The notes under the pieces: model-generated
The model's input: only the letters and a program-made list of their open reading frames with translations
The model's database searches: none
What the model was told of the DNA's origin: nothing
NCBI RefSeq assembly: GCF_001650915.1
Contig: NZ_LXYO01000023.1
Span: 434,001 to 498,000 of the forward strand
Direction of reading: 5' to 3'
Origin: Marinobacter sp. EhC06
Lineage (GTDB): Bacteria; Pseudomonadota; Gammaproteobacteria; Pseudomonadales; Oleiphilaceae
Length of the DNA stretch: 64,000 bases
Program-made: the position numbers and the translations under genes
Shown here: positions 1-8,350 of the stretch, one piece after another
Layout: the number at the start of each line of letters is the position of its first letter
Position numbering within the stretch: the stretch's first letter is position 1

Positions 1-448
1 GTCCTTTTCCGTCATCTGCACCCAGAGCAGCCCGGGGTTTGAGGGTCACTCCCTGGCCCGTGCCCTGGATAACCTCTCCGTACCCGTCACGCTGATTACC
101 GATGCCCAGATGGGGCTGTTTATCTCCGGGGCCGATGTGGTGATCACCGGGTGCGATACCTGGCTCGACGATGGATATTTCATTAATAAAAGCGGGACCC
201 TCCTTCTGGCCCTGGCAGCCAAGGCCGCCAACAAGCCCTTCTGGGTTCTGGCGGACAGCTTCCGCCAGAGCGACGCGGACTCCGCATCGGTTGAGCTTGA
301 GGAAATGCCGGTAAACGAACTCAACGCGCCTGAAGGAGAGTGGATAACCCCCCGGAACGTCTACTTTGAGCTGGTGCCACACTCCCTGGTCAGCCAGCGG
401 ATCAGCGAGCAGGGCGTTTTTTCGTGCCCTGCTGGGCCTCGGCGGTAA
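1..448 (+). CDS. eIF-2B alpha/beta/delta-like protein, 3' part
   Basis: The reading frame is open from the first full codon (position 2) to a TAA at 446-448, so the gene starts outside the window. The visible 148 residues show the C-terminal half of the eIF-2B/methylthioribose-1-phosphate isomerase fold: an ITDAQMG segment, then GADVVITGCD, then NKSGTLLLALAAKAANKPFW, which is the typical run of glycine/acidic loop, asparagine-lysine-serine-glycine-threonine and helix. Bacterial members of this fold are sugar-phosphate isomerases or proteins of unknown role; the N-terminal half needed to tell them apart is missing. The last 16 or so codons overlap the 3' end of hrpB on the other strand. The family call is fairly safe; the substrate is not known. 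Confidence 0.72.
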   Translation, partial: SFSVICTQSSPGFEGHSLARALDNLSVPVTLITDAQMGLFISGADVVITGCDTWLDDGYFINKSGTLLLALAAKAANKPFWVLADSFRQSDADSASVELEEMPVNELNAPEGEWITPRNVYFELVPHSLVSQRISEQGVFSCPAGPRR

Positions 449-2882
449 AGGGATCTTCCGGCCAGGGGTGCTTGGGGTATCGGCCGCGCATGTCCTTGCG
501 CACCTCGGGGTAGGCGTTGCGCCAGAAACTGGCCAGATCGGCGGTGACCGCCAACGGACGCTGGGCCGGTGAGAGCAAATGGATCACCACCGGTACGCGC
601 CCGCCGGCAACGGCCGGGGTTTCTGTCCAGCCGAACAGGGCCTGAAGCTTGGCCGCCAGAACCGGGCCATTGTCCGCGGTATAGTCCAGGCGCACCCGCT
701 GGCCGGTGGGGATGCTCAAGTGCGTTGGCGCCAGGGCCTGAAGCTGCTGTTGTGCCGGGTAATCAAGCTGGTTGTTCAGGGCCGCTAGCAGGTCGACCCG
801 GGCCAGATCCGACCAGCGGCCCATGCCAGCCAGAAACGGTCCAAGCCAATCCTCCAGATTTTCCAGCAAGGCCGCATCGCTTGTGTCCGGCCAGCCATCA
901 TTGGGGAAGGTGTCGGCGAGCAACCGCACACGAGCACGCCACTGGCGGCTGTCGTCGGTCCAGGGCAGGCTTTCCAGGCCCTTTTTCCGGATGGCGTTGA
1001 TCAGGCCCTGCTGAACCAGCTCCGGATCCACCCGGGTAATCGGTTTCTCCTGCAGCACCAGTTCGCCCAGTTTACGTACCTGTCTTGCCAGGATCTTGCC
1101 CTGGCTGTCGTCCCAAAGCGCCTCTTCGGTCTCGTGGATGTGGTCAGCCAGATCCAACTCCAGATCCGGAGTGTCCACCGGAGCCGCCAGGTAGATGGTT
1201 GCTTCCCGGGCCCGGCCATCCAGTTCGGCGGCCACCAGCCAGTTGTGCCGGGCCAGGGGATCCTCCTCTCTCAGTGCTGCGCCTTTGCCGTTACTGAGTT
1301 GGTACCTTGGCGCCTTGCCCGCACGCCGGCGGGCGATACGATCCGGATAGGCCAGAGCCAGCAATCGTCCTACCTCCGTCTCGGACGGCATTGGCGCATC
1401 AGCAGGAGCCGGCCCGGAAAGCCTTCGGGCCGACTGACGCACGGCCTTGAGGCGGGCCGCATCCAGCGTGCGGTCACGTCGCTCGCCGTAAAACACACGA
1501 ATCCGCTCGTGCATATCCGCTCCGGCGCCGGGGCCCAGAAGATCCCGTTCTCCAAGCAGGGCGGCCAGTGCCGCGGCAGGCCCTTCAAGCCCCATGGTGC
1601 GGCCCCTCAGGACCATATGGGCCAGGCGCGGGTGGATTCCCAGGTCACGGGCCGCTTTGCCGTGATCCGTTATAGCCCCGTCTGAATCCAGCATATCCAG
1701 CCACTGCAACAAGGCCACCGCCTGTTGCCAGTGGGCTGCCGGCGGCTCATCAATCCAGGAGACAGCGGCGGCAGCCCGGGCGCCCCATTGGGCCAACTCC
1801 AGAACCAGGGGCGCCAGATCGGCCTCCAGAATTTCCGGAGGCGTATAGTCCGCCAGTCCGAACTGTTCCGATTCGCTCCACAGGCGATAACAGATGCCCG
1901 GCTCAACCCGGCCGGCCCGGCCCTTGCGCTGTTCCGCCGAGGCCCTGGAGACCCGACCGGTAACCAGTCGCGTCATGCCACTATTTGGGTCAAATACCGC
2001 CCGGCGCTGCTGGCCGCTGTCGATGACAACCCGTATGCCTTCAATGGTCAGACTGGTTTCGGCAATGGCCGTGGCCAGCACCACCTTGCGTTGGCCTTCA
2101 GGCGCCGGTGAGATGGCCTGATCCTGCTGTTCCGATTTCAGGTTGCCGTAAAGCGGTGCAACCATCACATGGTCCGGCAGGTTTCCCCGCAGTTGCTGCT
2201 CCACCCGGCGTATTTCGCCGGCGCCGGGCAGGAACACCAGCAGGGAGCCGGTTTGATCCCGCAGTGCCTCCTGAATCACCGACGTGACCTGATCCACCAT
2301 CCGTCCATTGCGGGGCAACGGCCGGTAGTGAATAGCCACCGGGAATGCCCGCCCCTCGCTGGTAATTACCGGGACGTCTCCAAGCACCCTGGCAATGGGT
2401 GCGGTATCCAGGGTTGCCGACATCACCAGCAGCCGCAGATCCTCCCGCAACGCCTGCTGGGATTCCCGAACCAGGGCAAGGCCAAGATCCGCCTGAAGGG
2501 AACGTTCATGGAACTCATCAAAGATGACTGCGGCGTAGTCCTCCAGCATCGGATCGGCCTGGATCAGCCGGGTCAGAATACCCTCGGTCACTACTTCAAT
2601 GCGGGTTGCGCCAGACACCCGGGTATCCAGCCTTGTGCGGTAACCCACCGTCTGGCCGGGCTGTTCATTGAGCTGCCTGGCCATATACCGGGCCGCGGAC
2701 CGGGCCGCCAGGCGACGAGGTTCCAGCATCAGGATCTTGCCGTCACCGCGCCAGGGCGCCTCAAGCAGAGCGAGGGGAACACGGGTAGTTTTACCGGCAC
2801 CCGGCGGGGCCTGCAGGAGTATGGTACTGGTCTGCTCTAGAGCCGCTTGCAGCTCTGGAAGAATGGCGTCGATAGGGAGCAT
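402..2882 (-). CDS. hrpB: ATP-dependent RNA helicase HrpB
   Basis: A DEAH-box helicase of 826 residues, the normal length for HrpB. The N-terminus carries Walker A (APPGAGKTT, about residue 25), then the DEFH Walker B variant and the SAT motif (VMSATLDT), followed by the C-terminal helicase motif with QRKGRAGR, the HA2-type helical region and the HrpB-specific C-terminal domain ending in PAR. HrpB proteins unwind RNA using ATP; their cellular role is poorly defined. The start ATG at 2882 places the first conserved segment (PELQAALEQT) close to the N-terminus. It lies 22 bases downstream of the SCO1 gene in the same direction. Its 3' end overlaps the convergent eIF-2B-like gene by 47 bases, which is unusual for two real genes but both frames look genuine. 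Confidence 0.95.
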   Translation of the reverse strand: MLPIDAILPELQAALEQTSTILLQAPPGAGKTTRVPLALLEAPWRGDGKILMLEPRRLAARSAARYMARQLNEQPGQTVGYRTRLDTRVSGATRIEVVTEGILTRLIQADPMLEDYAAVIFDEFHERSLQADLGLALVRESQQALREDLRLLVMSATLDTAPIARVLGDVPVITSEGRAFPVAIHYRPLPRNGRMVDQVTSVIQEALRDQTGSLLVFLPGAGEIRRVEQQLRGNLPDHVMVAPLYGNLKSEQQDQAISPAPEGQRKVVLATAIAETSLTIEGIRVVIDSGQQRRAVFDPNSGMTRLVTGRVSRASAEQRKGRAGRVEPGICYRLWSESEQFGLADYTPPEILEADLAPLVLELAQWGARAAAAVSWIDEPPAAHWQQAVALLQWLDMLDSDGAITDHGKAARDLGIHPRLAHMVLRGRTMGLEGPAAALAALLGERDLLGPGAGADMHERIRVFYGERRDRTLDAARLKAVRQSARRLSGPAPADAPMPSETEVGRLLALAYPDRIARRRAGKAPRYQLSNGKGAALREEDPLARHNWLVAAELDGRAREATIYLAAPVDTPDLELDLADHIHETEEALWDDSQGKILARQVRKLGELVLQEKPITRVDPELVQQGLINAIRKKGLESLPWTDDSRQWRARVRLLADTFPNDGWPDTSDAALLENLEDWLGPFLAGMGRWSDLARVDLLAALNNQLDYPAQQQLQALAPTHLSIPTGQRVRLDYTADNGPVLAAKLQALFGWTETPAVAGGRVPVVIHLLSPAQRPLAVTADLASFWRNAYPEVRKDMRGRYPKHPWPEDPFTAEAQQGTKKRPAR

Positions 2883-2904
2883 CGGGTTCCTGGTTTTCAG
2901 GGCC

Positions 2905-3576
2905 TCAGGAGCTTACCCGGTCACGATTGGCCTTCGCCCACTGGTAGATCCGCTCGAAGGCCTCGGCCAGGTTGTGCGGATTATGGGGTGGCTGGATCAC
3001 AGCAGCAAGTTCGCCATCGGGGTTCAGCAGGGCAAAATGGCCGCTGTGATCCACCAACAGCTCGCCGTCCACCTCCCGGTGCACAAACACCGCGCTGAGG
3101 CTCTTGGCCAGTTCCCTCAGGGTATCGAGATCGCCGGTCAGGCCATGGAAGTTCTCTCCGAAGAAATCGGTGTAGGCTTTGAGTTTTTCCGGCGTGTCGT
3201 GCTCCGGATCGGCGCTCACCAGCAGATAGTCCGGCTGGGGCAATTCCTTAGAAAGCAGCTTGTCGGTCTGGCGCAAATTGGCCATGGCCGCCGGGCAGAT
3301 ATCCGGGCAATTGGTGTAGCCCACAAAGGCAAAGGTCCAGCGACCCCTCAGGCTTTCCCGGGTGACCGTTTCACCGTTCTCGTCCGTCAGCGTGAATTCC
3401 GCTAGCTGCCTGGGCTGGTCATACACATAGGTATTGAACTCCGTCAGCTCCGGCGCCGGAATCGGTTCCTGGTTACCTACCAGAAACACCTGTCTGCCAA
3501 CGACCAGTCCAAAGATCAGAACGACGATTAACAGCAGGAAAAACAGGGTAAGGCGGATAGAGCTCGAAGTTTTCAT
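2905..3576 (-). CDS. SCO1/SenC-family copper chaperone
   Basis: A 223-residue membrane-anchored thioredoxin-fold protein. One N-terminal transmembrane segment (about residues 8-28) is followed by a periplasmic domain with the copper-binding CPDICP motif (in GYTNCPDICPAAM) and the distant ligand histidine in VDHSGHFALL. SCO proteins deliver copper to, or reduce, the CuA site of cytochrome oxidase subunit II. I chose the start MKTSSS at 3576; a start nine codons earlier would lie inside a repeat element. It is the last gene of the minus-strand oxidase assembly block, after ctaB, separated by a 120-base hairpin repeat. Its location agrees with a role in aa3 oxidase maturation. Confidence 0.9.
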   Translation of the reverse strand: MKTSSSIRLTLFFLLLIVVLIFGLVVGRQVFLVGNQEPIPAPELTEFNTYVYDQPRQLAEFTLTDENGETVTRESLRGRWTFAFVGYTNCPDICPAAMANLRQTDKLLSKELPQPDYLLVSADPEHDTPEKLKAYTDFFGENFHGLTGDLDTLRELAKSLSAVFVHREVDGELLVDHSGHFALLNPDGELAAVIQPPHNPHNLAEAFERIYQWAKANRDRVSS

Positions 3577-3594
3577 GGATCGTCCAATTCGATG

Positions 3595-3724
3595 GTCAGA
3601 CAAGCAGGCGGGGATGGCTTTCCGAAACCGTGCGGAGCCATGGATGGCGGAGCCGAACGTACACGGACGTATTTACAGCGTGTTTCGGAAAGCCATCCCC
3701 GCCTGCGTCAGCACAATGTCTGAC
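3595..3724. repeat. Hairpin repeat, family A, copy 1
   Basis: A long inverted repeat fills the gap between ctaB and the SCO1 gene. Two perfectly complementary 25-base arms (3604-3628 and 3682-3706) flank a 53-base interior. A further 8-base pair of arms (GTCAGACA at 3595-3602, TGTCTGAC at 3717-3724) lies outside. The interior holds GCCATGGATGGCG and later GGACGT, then AGCGTGTTTCGGAAAG. The same interior, in inverse orientation, is found at 25379-25484 with a different stem, so this is a dispersed repeat family and not just a terminator. No transposase-like frame is present, which suggests a MITE-like or REP-like element. Confidence 0.85.
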
Positions 3725-4645
3725 TCAGAAGAATACAAAATGATCCACAAGCAATACCACAAACAGCGCCATGAGGTAAGTGATGGAATACTTGAAGGTA
3801 TTCAGTGCCACGCGCCGGTCGTCCCCCTTCAACAGCCGCACCGCGTACTGCAGGAAGCGCAGGCCAAGGGCCAGGGCGCCAACCAGGTAAATACCGCCGG
3901 ACATGCCTGTGACAAAAGGTAGCAGGCTGACCGCCAGCAACATCAGGGTGTAGAGCAGGATATGCAGCTCGGTGAACTTGTTGCCATGAGTGACCGGCAG
4001 CATGGGAATGCCCGCCTTGGCATACTCTTCCTTGCGGTGGATGGCCAGGGCCCAGAAATGCGGCGGGGTCCAGGCGAAGATGATCAGCACCAGCAGCAGG
4101 GCATGGCCCTCAACCTGTCCGGTTACGGCGGTCCAGCCCAGCAGCGGTGGCATAGCACCGGCGAGGCCGCCGATGGTGATGTTCTGGGGCGTGGCCCGCT
4201 TGAGGAACAGGGTATAGACACCGGCATAGCCCACCAGGGAGGCCAGGGTCAGCCAGGCAGTAAGATGATTCACCTGCCACATCAGCACGGCCATCCCAAT
4301 ACACGCCAGGATGGCCGCAAACAGCACCGCATCCAGGGGCGAAATCTTGCCTGTGGCTACCGGGCGCTTGCGGGTGCGGGCCATGACCGTGTCGATTTTC
4401 TGGTCCACCACATGGTTAACCACCGCTGCAGCACCCGCTAACAGGGCAATACCAAGATTACCCCACACCAGAACGCCCCAGCCGGGCACCCCAGGCGCCG
4501 CCAACAGCATGCCGATTACCGAGGTGAGGATCATCAGCGCAACCACCCGGGGCTTGGTCAGCTCCAGATAGTCACGCCAGGAAATGGTTGTTCTGGAGTC
4601 GCTCGCAATTGCCTGGGCCGGCAGTGCTTCCACTTGCTCGCTCAT
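3725..4645 (-). CDS. ctaB: Protoheme IX farnesyltransferase (heme O synthase)
   Basis: A UbiA-family prenyltransferase of 306 residues (also named cyoE). It transfers a farnesyl group to heme B, giving heme O, in the inner membrane. The sequence opens with the SWRDYLELTKPRVVAL segment typical of the family, has the aspartate-rich loop NHVVDQKIDTVMARTRKRP (about residues 77-95), and the second loop around HFWALAIHRKEEYAKAGIPM. About nine hydrophobic segments can be counted. Its start overlaps the end of ctaA by 4 bases, so the two heme A pathway genes are probably translationally coupled. It ends directly at the edge of the family A hairpin repeat. Confidence 0.96.
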   Translation of the reverse strand: MSEQVEALPAQAIASDSRTTISWRDYLELTKPRVVALMILTSVIGMLLAAPGVPGWGVLVWGNLGIALLAGAAAVVNHVVDQKIDTVMARTRKRPVATGKISPLDAVLFAAILACIGMAVLMWQVNHLTAWLTLASLVGYAGVYTLFLKRATPQNITIGGLAGAMPPLLGWTAVTGQVEGHALLLVLIIFAWTPPHFWALAIHRKEEYAKAGIPMLPVTHGNKFTELHILLYTLMLLAVSLLPFVTGMSGGIYLVGALALGLRFLQYAVRLLKGDDRRVALNTFKYSITYLMALFVVLLVDHFVFF

Positions 4646-5745
4646 GCCGTAACCTCCTGGTTCATTGTTGTTGTATGTGTTTCTGTGGCGGTGTGTGGCT
4701 TCGGTAACAATTGATGCTGCCAGATCAAATGGATTACTGAAAGCAGGAGCCCCGCACCCATGGCGTTATGGGCCACGGCGATGGACAGGGGGATATGGAA
4801 AATCACATTGGCCAACCCCAGCAGGATCTGGATACCCAATAAGACCGACACCAGCTTGATAGCGTTGTTGAGTCCGGAGTCGCCACGACGCCGCCACATC
4901 AACGCCAGCAAAGCGGTGAAATACACCAGCACCACCATGGCGCCCACCCTGTGGGTAACATGGATGGCGACCCGTCCATCAGCCGTGAGCTGGCCACCGA
5001 GATAGTTGGGGCCCACGTGCTGGGTTACGTCAAACCCATGCCGGAAATCCATGCCCTCAGGCCACCACTGCCCCTGGCAGGTGGGCAGGTCGGTACAGGC
5101 AACGGCCGCGTAATTGGCCGCTGTCCAGGCCCCGAGGGCAATCTGCATCACCACCAGAAGAAGCCCGCCATACAGCCAGGGACGGAAACCCGCCAATGCA
5201 GTCGTTGGCGGTGGCGCCTGATCCGGTTTTTGCCTGGCTTGCCGACGCAAACGAAAGGTCAACAGCGTCAGCAAACTCAGCGTCGTAAAGCCACCCAGAA
5301 GATGCAGTGCCACAATCTGTGGCCACAATTTCAGGGTTACCGTCCACATGCCGAAGGCGCCCTGAAGGAGGATAAATCCGGCAATAAACAGCGGCAGCTT
5401 CACCGGAACACCTTCGCGCCGGTGGCGAACGGCATATCCCGCCAGCCCGAAGACCACCAGCCCGAGGGTTCCGGCGGCGTATCGATGGATCATTTCAGGC
5501 CAGCCCTTCTCCACGTCCACCGGCGTATCCGGGAAGCGGGCGTTTGCGATGGCAATGCTGGATTCGCTCTGGGGCACCGTCAGAAAGCCATAGCAGCCGG
5601 GCCAGTCAGGACAACCCAGCCCGGCGTGCACGAGACGGGTCCAGGCACCCAGCATGATGACGATAACCGCCAGCAGAACGGCGAACGTGGCCCATCTGGC
5701 CATCTTCCGGGCCGGCAGGGAGGATGAAGGAAACGACTGGTTCAA
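4642..5745 (-). CDS. ctaA: Heme A synthase (COX15/CtaA)
   Basis: A 367-residue polytopic membrane protein that oxidises the methyl group of heme O to give heme A. Family markers are RLVHAGLGCPDWPGCYG near the N-terminus, EMIHRYAAG, ALHLLGG, VTHRVGA and VAHNAMGAG, which contain the four conserved heme-ligand histidines in the expected helices. Eight hydrophobic segments are apparent. It follows the 216-residue assembly-associated gene by 22 bases and overlaps ctaB by 4 bases. Heme A is needed only for aa3-type oxidases, and this fits with the structural genes at 7447-11734. Confidence 0.95.
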   Translation of the reverse strand: MNQSFPSSSLPARKMARWATFAVLLAVIVIMLGAWTRLVHAGLGCPDWPGCYGFLTVPQSESSIAIANARFPDTPVDVEKGWPEMIHRYAAGTLGLVVFGLAGYAVRHRREGVPVKLPLFIAGFILLQGAFGMWTVTLKLWPQIVALHLLGGFTTLSLLTLLTFRLRRQARQKPDQAPPPTTALAGFRPWLYGGLLLVVMQIALGAWTAANYAAVACTDLPTCQGQWWPEGMDFRHGFDVTQHVGPNYLGGQLTADGRVAIHVTHRVGAMVVLVYFTALLALMWRRRGDSGLNNAIKLVSVLLGIQILLGLANVIFHIPLSIAVAHNAMGAGLLLSVIHLIWQHQLLPKPHTATETHTTTMNQEVTA

Positions 5746-5767
5746 GGCTGACTCTCCGCTCCGACCA

Positions 5768-6418
5768 TTAACCGATCTGCGACAGTTTGAGCAGATGCTT
5801 GAGATCCTCCAGCATATCCTTGCCGGTATGTTCGGAACCGTAATGCATCATCACGTTGCCGAAGGGATCGACCAGCAGGATGCGGGGCTCGGCTTCCGGA
5901 TTGATGCCGGATGGCCAGTTTGGCTGGGCGCCTTCCGCAGGCACAAGACGTTCCATGGAGCTGTATTCGGAGGACCACCGCGCCTGCAGATCGGAAGGCA
6001 CACTCCCCAGTGCGGCTGCCCGCGAAACGCGATTGGCGTTCTTGCCGAGGGCAATATTCACCTGTCTGGCCAGATAGAGCAGTTCCTCACACTGGCTGCC
6101 GCACTGGCCGGCAGCCACAATCATCAACCAGTCCGGGTCAGTCTTGTCCGGGCCAAAGCGTTCCGCCAGGGGAGTGCCGGAAGTGGTTTCAAGGTTAAGC
6201 GACGAGACCGAAGCCACTGGCTGAAACAGAACGCCGTTGTTGGTGTGGCCAGCAGGGTTCAGCCAGCCGGTATAAAACATGATGGTTGCGACAATCATCG
6301 GGCCAAAGCCCAGCGCAAACAGAAGGAACGCCGTGCGGCGACCGCGACGGGCCTGTTCCGGGGTTGGCCCTTCGTTCTGTTCCTGGTCGGATATCCGGTT
6401 AGCCATTGTCATTGTCAT
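5768..6418 (-). CDS. Membrane-anchored thioredoxin-like protein of the oxidase cluster
   Basis: I do not recognise a named family with certainty. The 216 residues begin with a charged cytoplasmic stretch, then one transmembrane segment (TAFLLFALGFGPMIVATIMF, about residues 29-48), then a periplasmic domain holding a CGSQC cysteine pair followed by a helix (EELLYLARQVNIALG), and a late strand-turn PRILLVDPFGNVMMHY that resembles the C-terminal part of thioredoxin/SCO folds. The gene sits between SURF1 (their ends touch at 6418) and ctaA, so a role in copper or thiol handling during oxidase assembly is likely by context. MANR at 6406 is an alternative start, since the N-terminus contains a repeated ATGACA. 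Confidence 0.7.
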   Translation of the reverse strand: MTMTMANRISDQEQNEGPTPEQARRGRRTAFLLFALGFGPMIVATIMFYTGWLNPAGHTNNGVLFQPVASVSSLNLETTSGTPLAERFGPDKTDPDWLMIVAAGQCGSQCEELLYLARQVNIALGKNANRVSRAAALGSVPSDLQARWSSEYSSMERLVPAEGAQPNWPSGINPEAEPRILLVDPFGNVMMHYGSEHTGKDMLEDLKHLLKLSQIG

Positions 6419-7152
6419 TATTGGTTCCTGTCTTTCGATGACTCGCTCTTTCTATAACTCGCCACTACCGTCAATATAGTCAGTGCCACGGCCAGCGCAA
6501 ACCATTGTGTGGCGTATCCGTAGTGGGTTTGTGGCCCCATCAGGTCCGGTTCCCAGTCTGCCCGGTAGGCACCCGCCTGGCGCGCCCCGGAAAGTCGTAC
6601 GATTTGGCCGGGAAGTTCAGGAATCTCCTGCCGGGCTGCCTGTTCTGAGAGGCTTTGCACTCGCCGGGGCCATTGCCCATCTGCCGCTGGCTGATCCATC
6701 AGCACCGGAGGCACCGGATAATCGCTGATCCTTCCCTCCAGGATGAAAATCCCCTCTGGCGTATTAACATCCGGTAGCTGATCCCGTGTCCTCGGTGCTT
6801 GCACCCAGCCACGATTAACCACTACCGGCGGACCTTCAAGGGGGCGAAACTCGGTAAGCACTTCATAGCCTGGAATCCCATCCCGCGTCCGGTTATCCAG
6901 AAGCCAGGTCCGGCTTCCATAAAGGCCGGTCAATGTCACCGGCCGACCGGCAGTCAGGTCCCGAGCCACGATATCCTGCCATGCCAGGTTTTCCGCCTCC
7001 TGCTGCCATTGGTCCAGCAGAAGCTGTTTTTCCGCAGCCCGATTCAACTGCCAGATACCCAGGCTGATAAGGATCGGCAAGAACACGCCACTGAAGACCA
7101 GCAACCGCCAGTCGAACTGCCATTGGCGGCGTTTGCGCTGCGTATCAGACAT
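6418..7152 (-). CDS. SURF1-family oxidase assembly protein
   Basis: A 244-residue protein with the two-transmembrane hairpin layout of SURF1: one helix near residues 15-33 (LLVFSGVFLPILISLGIWQL) and one near the C-terminus (WFALAVALTILTVVAS). Between them is the periplasmic domain with family segments TGLYGSRTWLLDNRTRDGIPGYEVLTEF (several blocks) and VVVNRGWVQAPRTRDQLP. SURF1 proteins help heme A insertion into subunit I. The gene starts 80 bases from the divergent DUF2909 gene and is the first gene of the SURF1-ctaA-ctaB-SCO1 run, so its promoter probably lies in 7153-7232. Confidence 0.9.
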   Translation of the reverse strand: MSDTQRKRRQWQFDWRLLVFSGVFLPILISLGIWQLNRAAEKQLLLDQWQQEAENLAWQDIVARDLTAGRPVTLTGLYGSRTWLLDNRTRDGIPGYEVLTEFRPLEGPPVVVNRGWVQAPRTRDQLPDVNTPEGIFILEGRISDYPVPPVLMDQPAADGQWPRRVQSLSEQAARQEIPELPGQIVRLSGARQAGAYRADWEPDLMGPQTHYGYATQWFALAVALTILTVVASYRKSESSKDRNQ

Positions 7153-7232
7153 GCTCTGCTATAGTGACCTCAGCGAGTCCGGAACAGGTTCCGGGCCGTA
7201 AATTCATGACACCTACAAAAACAGGAAGTCCC
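7153..7232. promoter_or_regulatory. Divergent promoter region SURF1 / DUF2909
   Basis: This 80-base gap separates two divergent starts. A TATAGT hexamer at 7159-7164 could be a -10 box, and a small dyad (GTCCGGAACAGGTTCCGGGCC, split as GGAAC/GTTCC) lies at about 7180-7195. A purine-rich ribosome site (ACAGGAAG) precedes the DUF2909 start. The assignment of these elements is by eye only. Confidence 0.35.
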
Positions 7233-7436
7233 ATGCTAAAGGCCGTAATCGTTTTTCTGATGCTTGCCGTTCTGGTGAGCCTGTTCAGTGGCCTGTTCTT
7301 TCTCATAAAGGATGGCGGCAAGACCCATCGTGTCGTGAACTCCCTGGCGGTACGGGTCGCGCTCAGCATACTGCTCCTGGCGGTGATTCTGATTGCTCTG
7401 TGGCAGGGCGCCCTGACCTTGAATCCGACGCCCTGA
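7233..7436 (+). CDS. DUF2909-family twin transmembrane protein
   Basis: A 67-residue protein made of two hydrophobic helices (about residues 1-26 and 40-61) separated by a charged loop KDGGKTHRVVN. This size and pattern, and its place between coxIII and SURF1, fit the DUF2909 family that accompanies gammaproteobacterial aa3 oxidase genes. The ATG at 7233 has a good ribosome site 5-10 bases upstream (AGGAAG). It is the only plus-strand gene in the oxidase region: it converges on coxIII (10 bases apart) and diverges from SURF1. Its function is unknown; a role as a small oxidase subunit or assembly aid is inference from position. Confidence 0.8.
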   Translation: MLKAVIVFLMLAVLVSLFSGLFFLIKDGGKTHRVVNSLAVRVALSILLLAVILIALWQGALTLNPTP

Positions 7437-7446
7437 CAGATGTTCA

Positions 7447-8334
7447 TCAAAGGATATAGACAAAGACAAACAGGCCCAGCCAGACCACATCCACGAAATG
7501 CCAGTACCAGGCCGCAGCTTCAAAGCCGAAGTGATTATCGGCGGTGAAGTGACCCTTGGTTATTCGGACCAGCATGATGATCAGCATCAGTGATCCCAAG
7601 ATCACATGAGCCCCGTGAAAGCCGGTCAGCATGAAGAAGGTACTGCCGTAGATGCCGGACTGCAGAGTCAGGTCCAGATCCTGGTAGGCGTGCATGTACT
7701 CGTAGCCCTGAACAAACACAAATACGATGGCCAGCGCGATGGTCAGAGCCAGCCAGAGCTTGGTTTTCGCCCGATTGCCAGCCTTCAGCGCATGGTGAGC
7801 AACGGTTACGGTGAAGGATGATGTCACCAGAAGAATCGTGTTGATAAGCGGCAGCCCCCAGGGACCGATCACCTCTTTGGGGCCGGGATAGGCCTCCGGA
7901 TTCGGGTTGCTGACCAGGGGCCAGCTGGACTGGAAGCCCTCCCACAACATGTTGGAGCTTCCCCGGTCGCCTTCACCTCCCAGCCAGGGCACAGCGAAGA
8001 CCCGAACGTAGAACAAGGCACCGAAAAATGCCGCAAAGAACATCACTTCCGAAAAGATAAACCAGCTCATCCCCCAACGGAAAGAGCGGTCCATCTGCGG
8101 GCTATATAACCCCTGGCGACTCTCCTGAATGACATTGCCGAACCAGCCAAACAGCATGTACGCCATGATGATGGCGCCGATCATGAACATGATCCAGGCA
8201 CCTGTCGTACTCTCGCCCTGCTTGCCATTGACCATAATGGCCGCAACCCCGTACAGGGTTACGCCAAGGCCAACGGTCGCGATGATGGGCCACTTGCTTT
8301 GTTCCGGAACGTAATAGGTCTGGTTTTCCGCCAT
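7447..8334 (-). CDS. coxC: Cytochrome c oxidase subunit III
   Basis: A 295-residue integral membrane protein of the heme-copper oxidase subunit III family. Typical blocks are RWGMSWFIFSEVMFFAAFF, the internal QGYEYMHAYQDLDLTLQSG, TGFHGAHVILGSLML and the C-terminal WYWHFVDVVWLGLFVFVYIL, all characteristic of COX3. Seven hydrophobic helices are apparent. Subunit III has no metal centres and stabilises subunit I. It follows ctaG by 16 bases in the ctaC-ctaD-ctaG-coxC order common in Pseudomonas and Marinobacter relatives. Confidence 0.96.
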   Translation of the reverse strand: MAENQTYYVPEQSKWPIIATVGLGVTLYGVAAIMVNGKQGESTTGAWIMFMIGAIIMAYMLFGWFGNVIQESRQGLYSPQMDRSFRWGMSWFIFSEVMFFAAFFGALFYVRVFAVPWLGGEGDRGSSNMLWEGFQSSWPLVSNPNPEAYPGPKEVIGPWGLPLINTILLVTSSFTVTVAHHALKAGNRAKTKLWLALTIALAIVFVFVQGYEYMHAYQDLDLTLQSGIYGSTFFMLTGFHGAHVILGSLMLIIMLVRITKGHFTADNHFGFEAAAWYWHFVDVVWLGLFVFVYIL

Positions 8335-8350
8335 GACAGTCTCCGATGGC

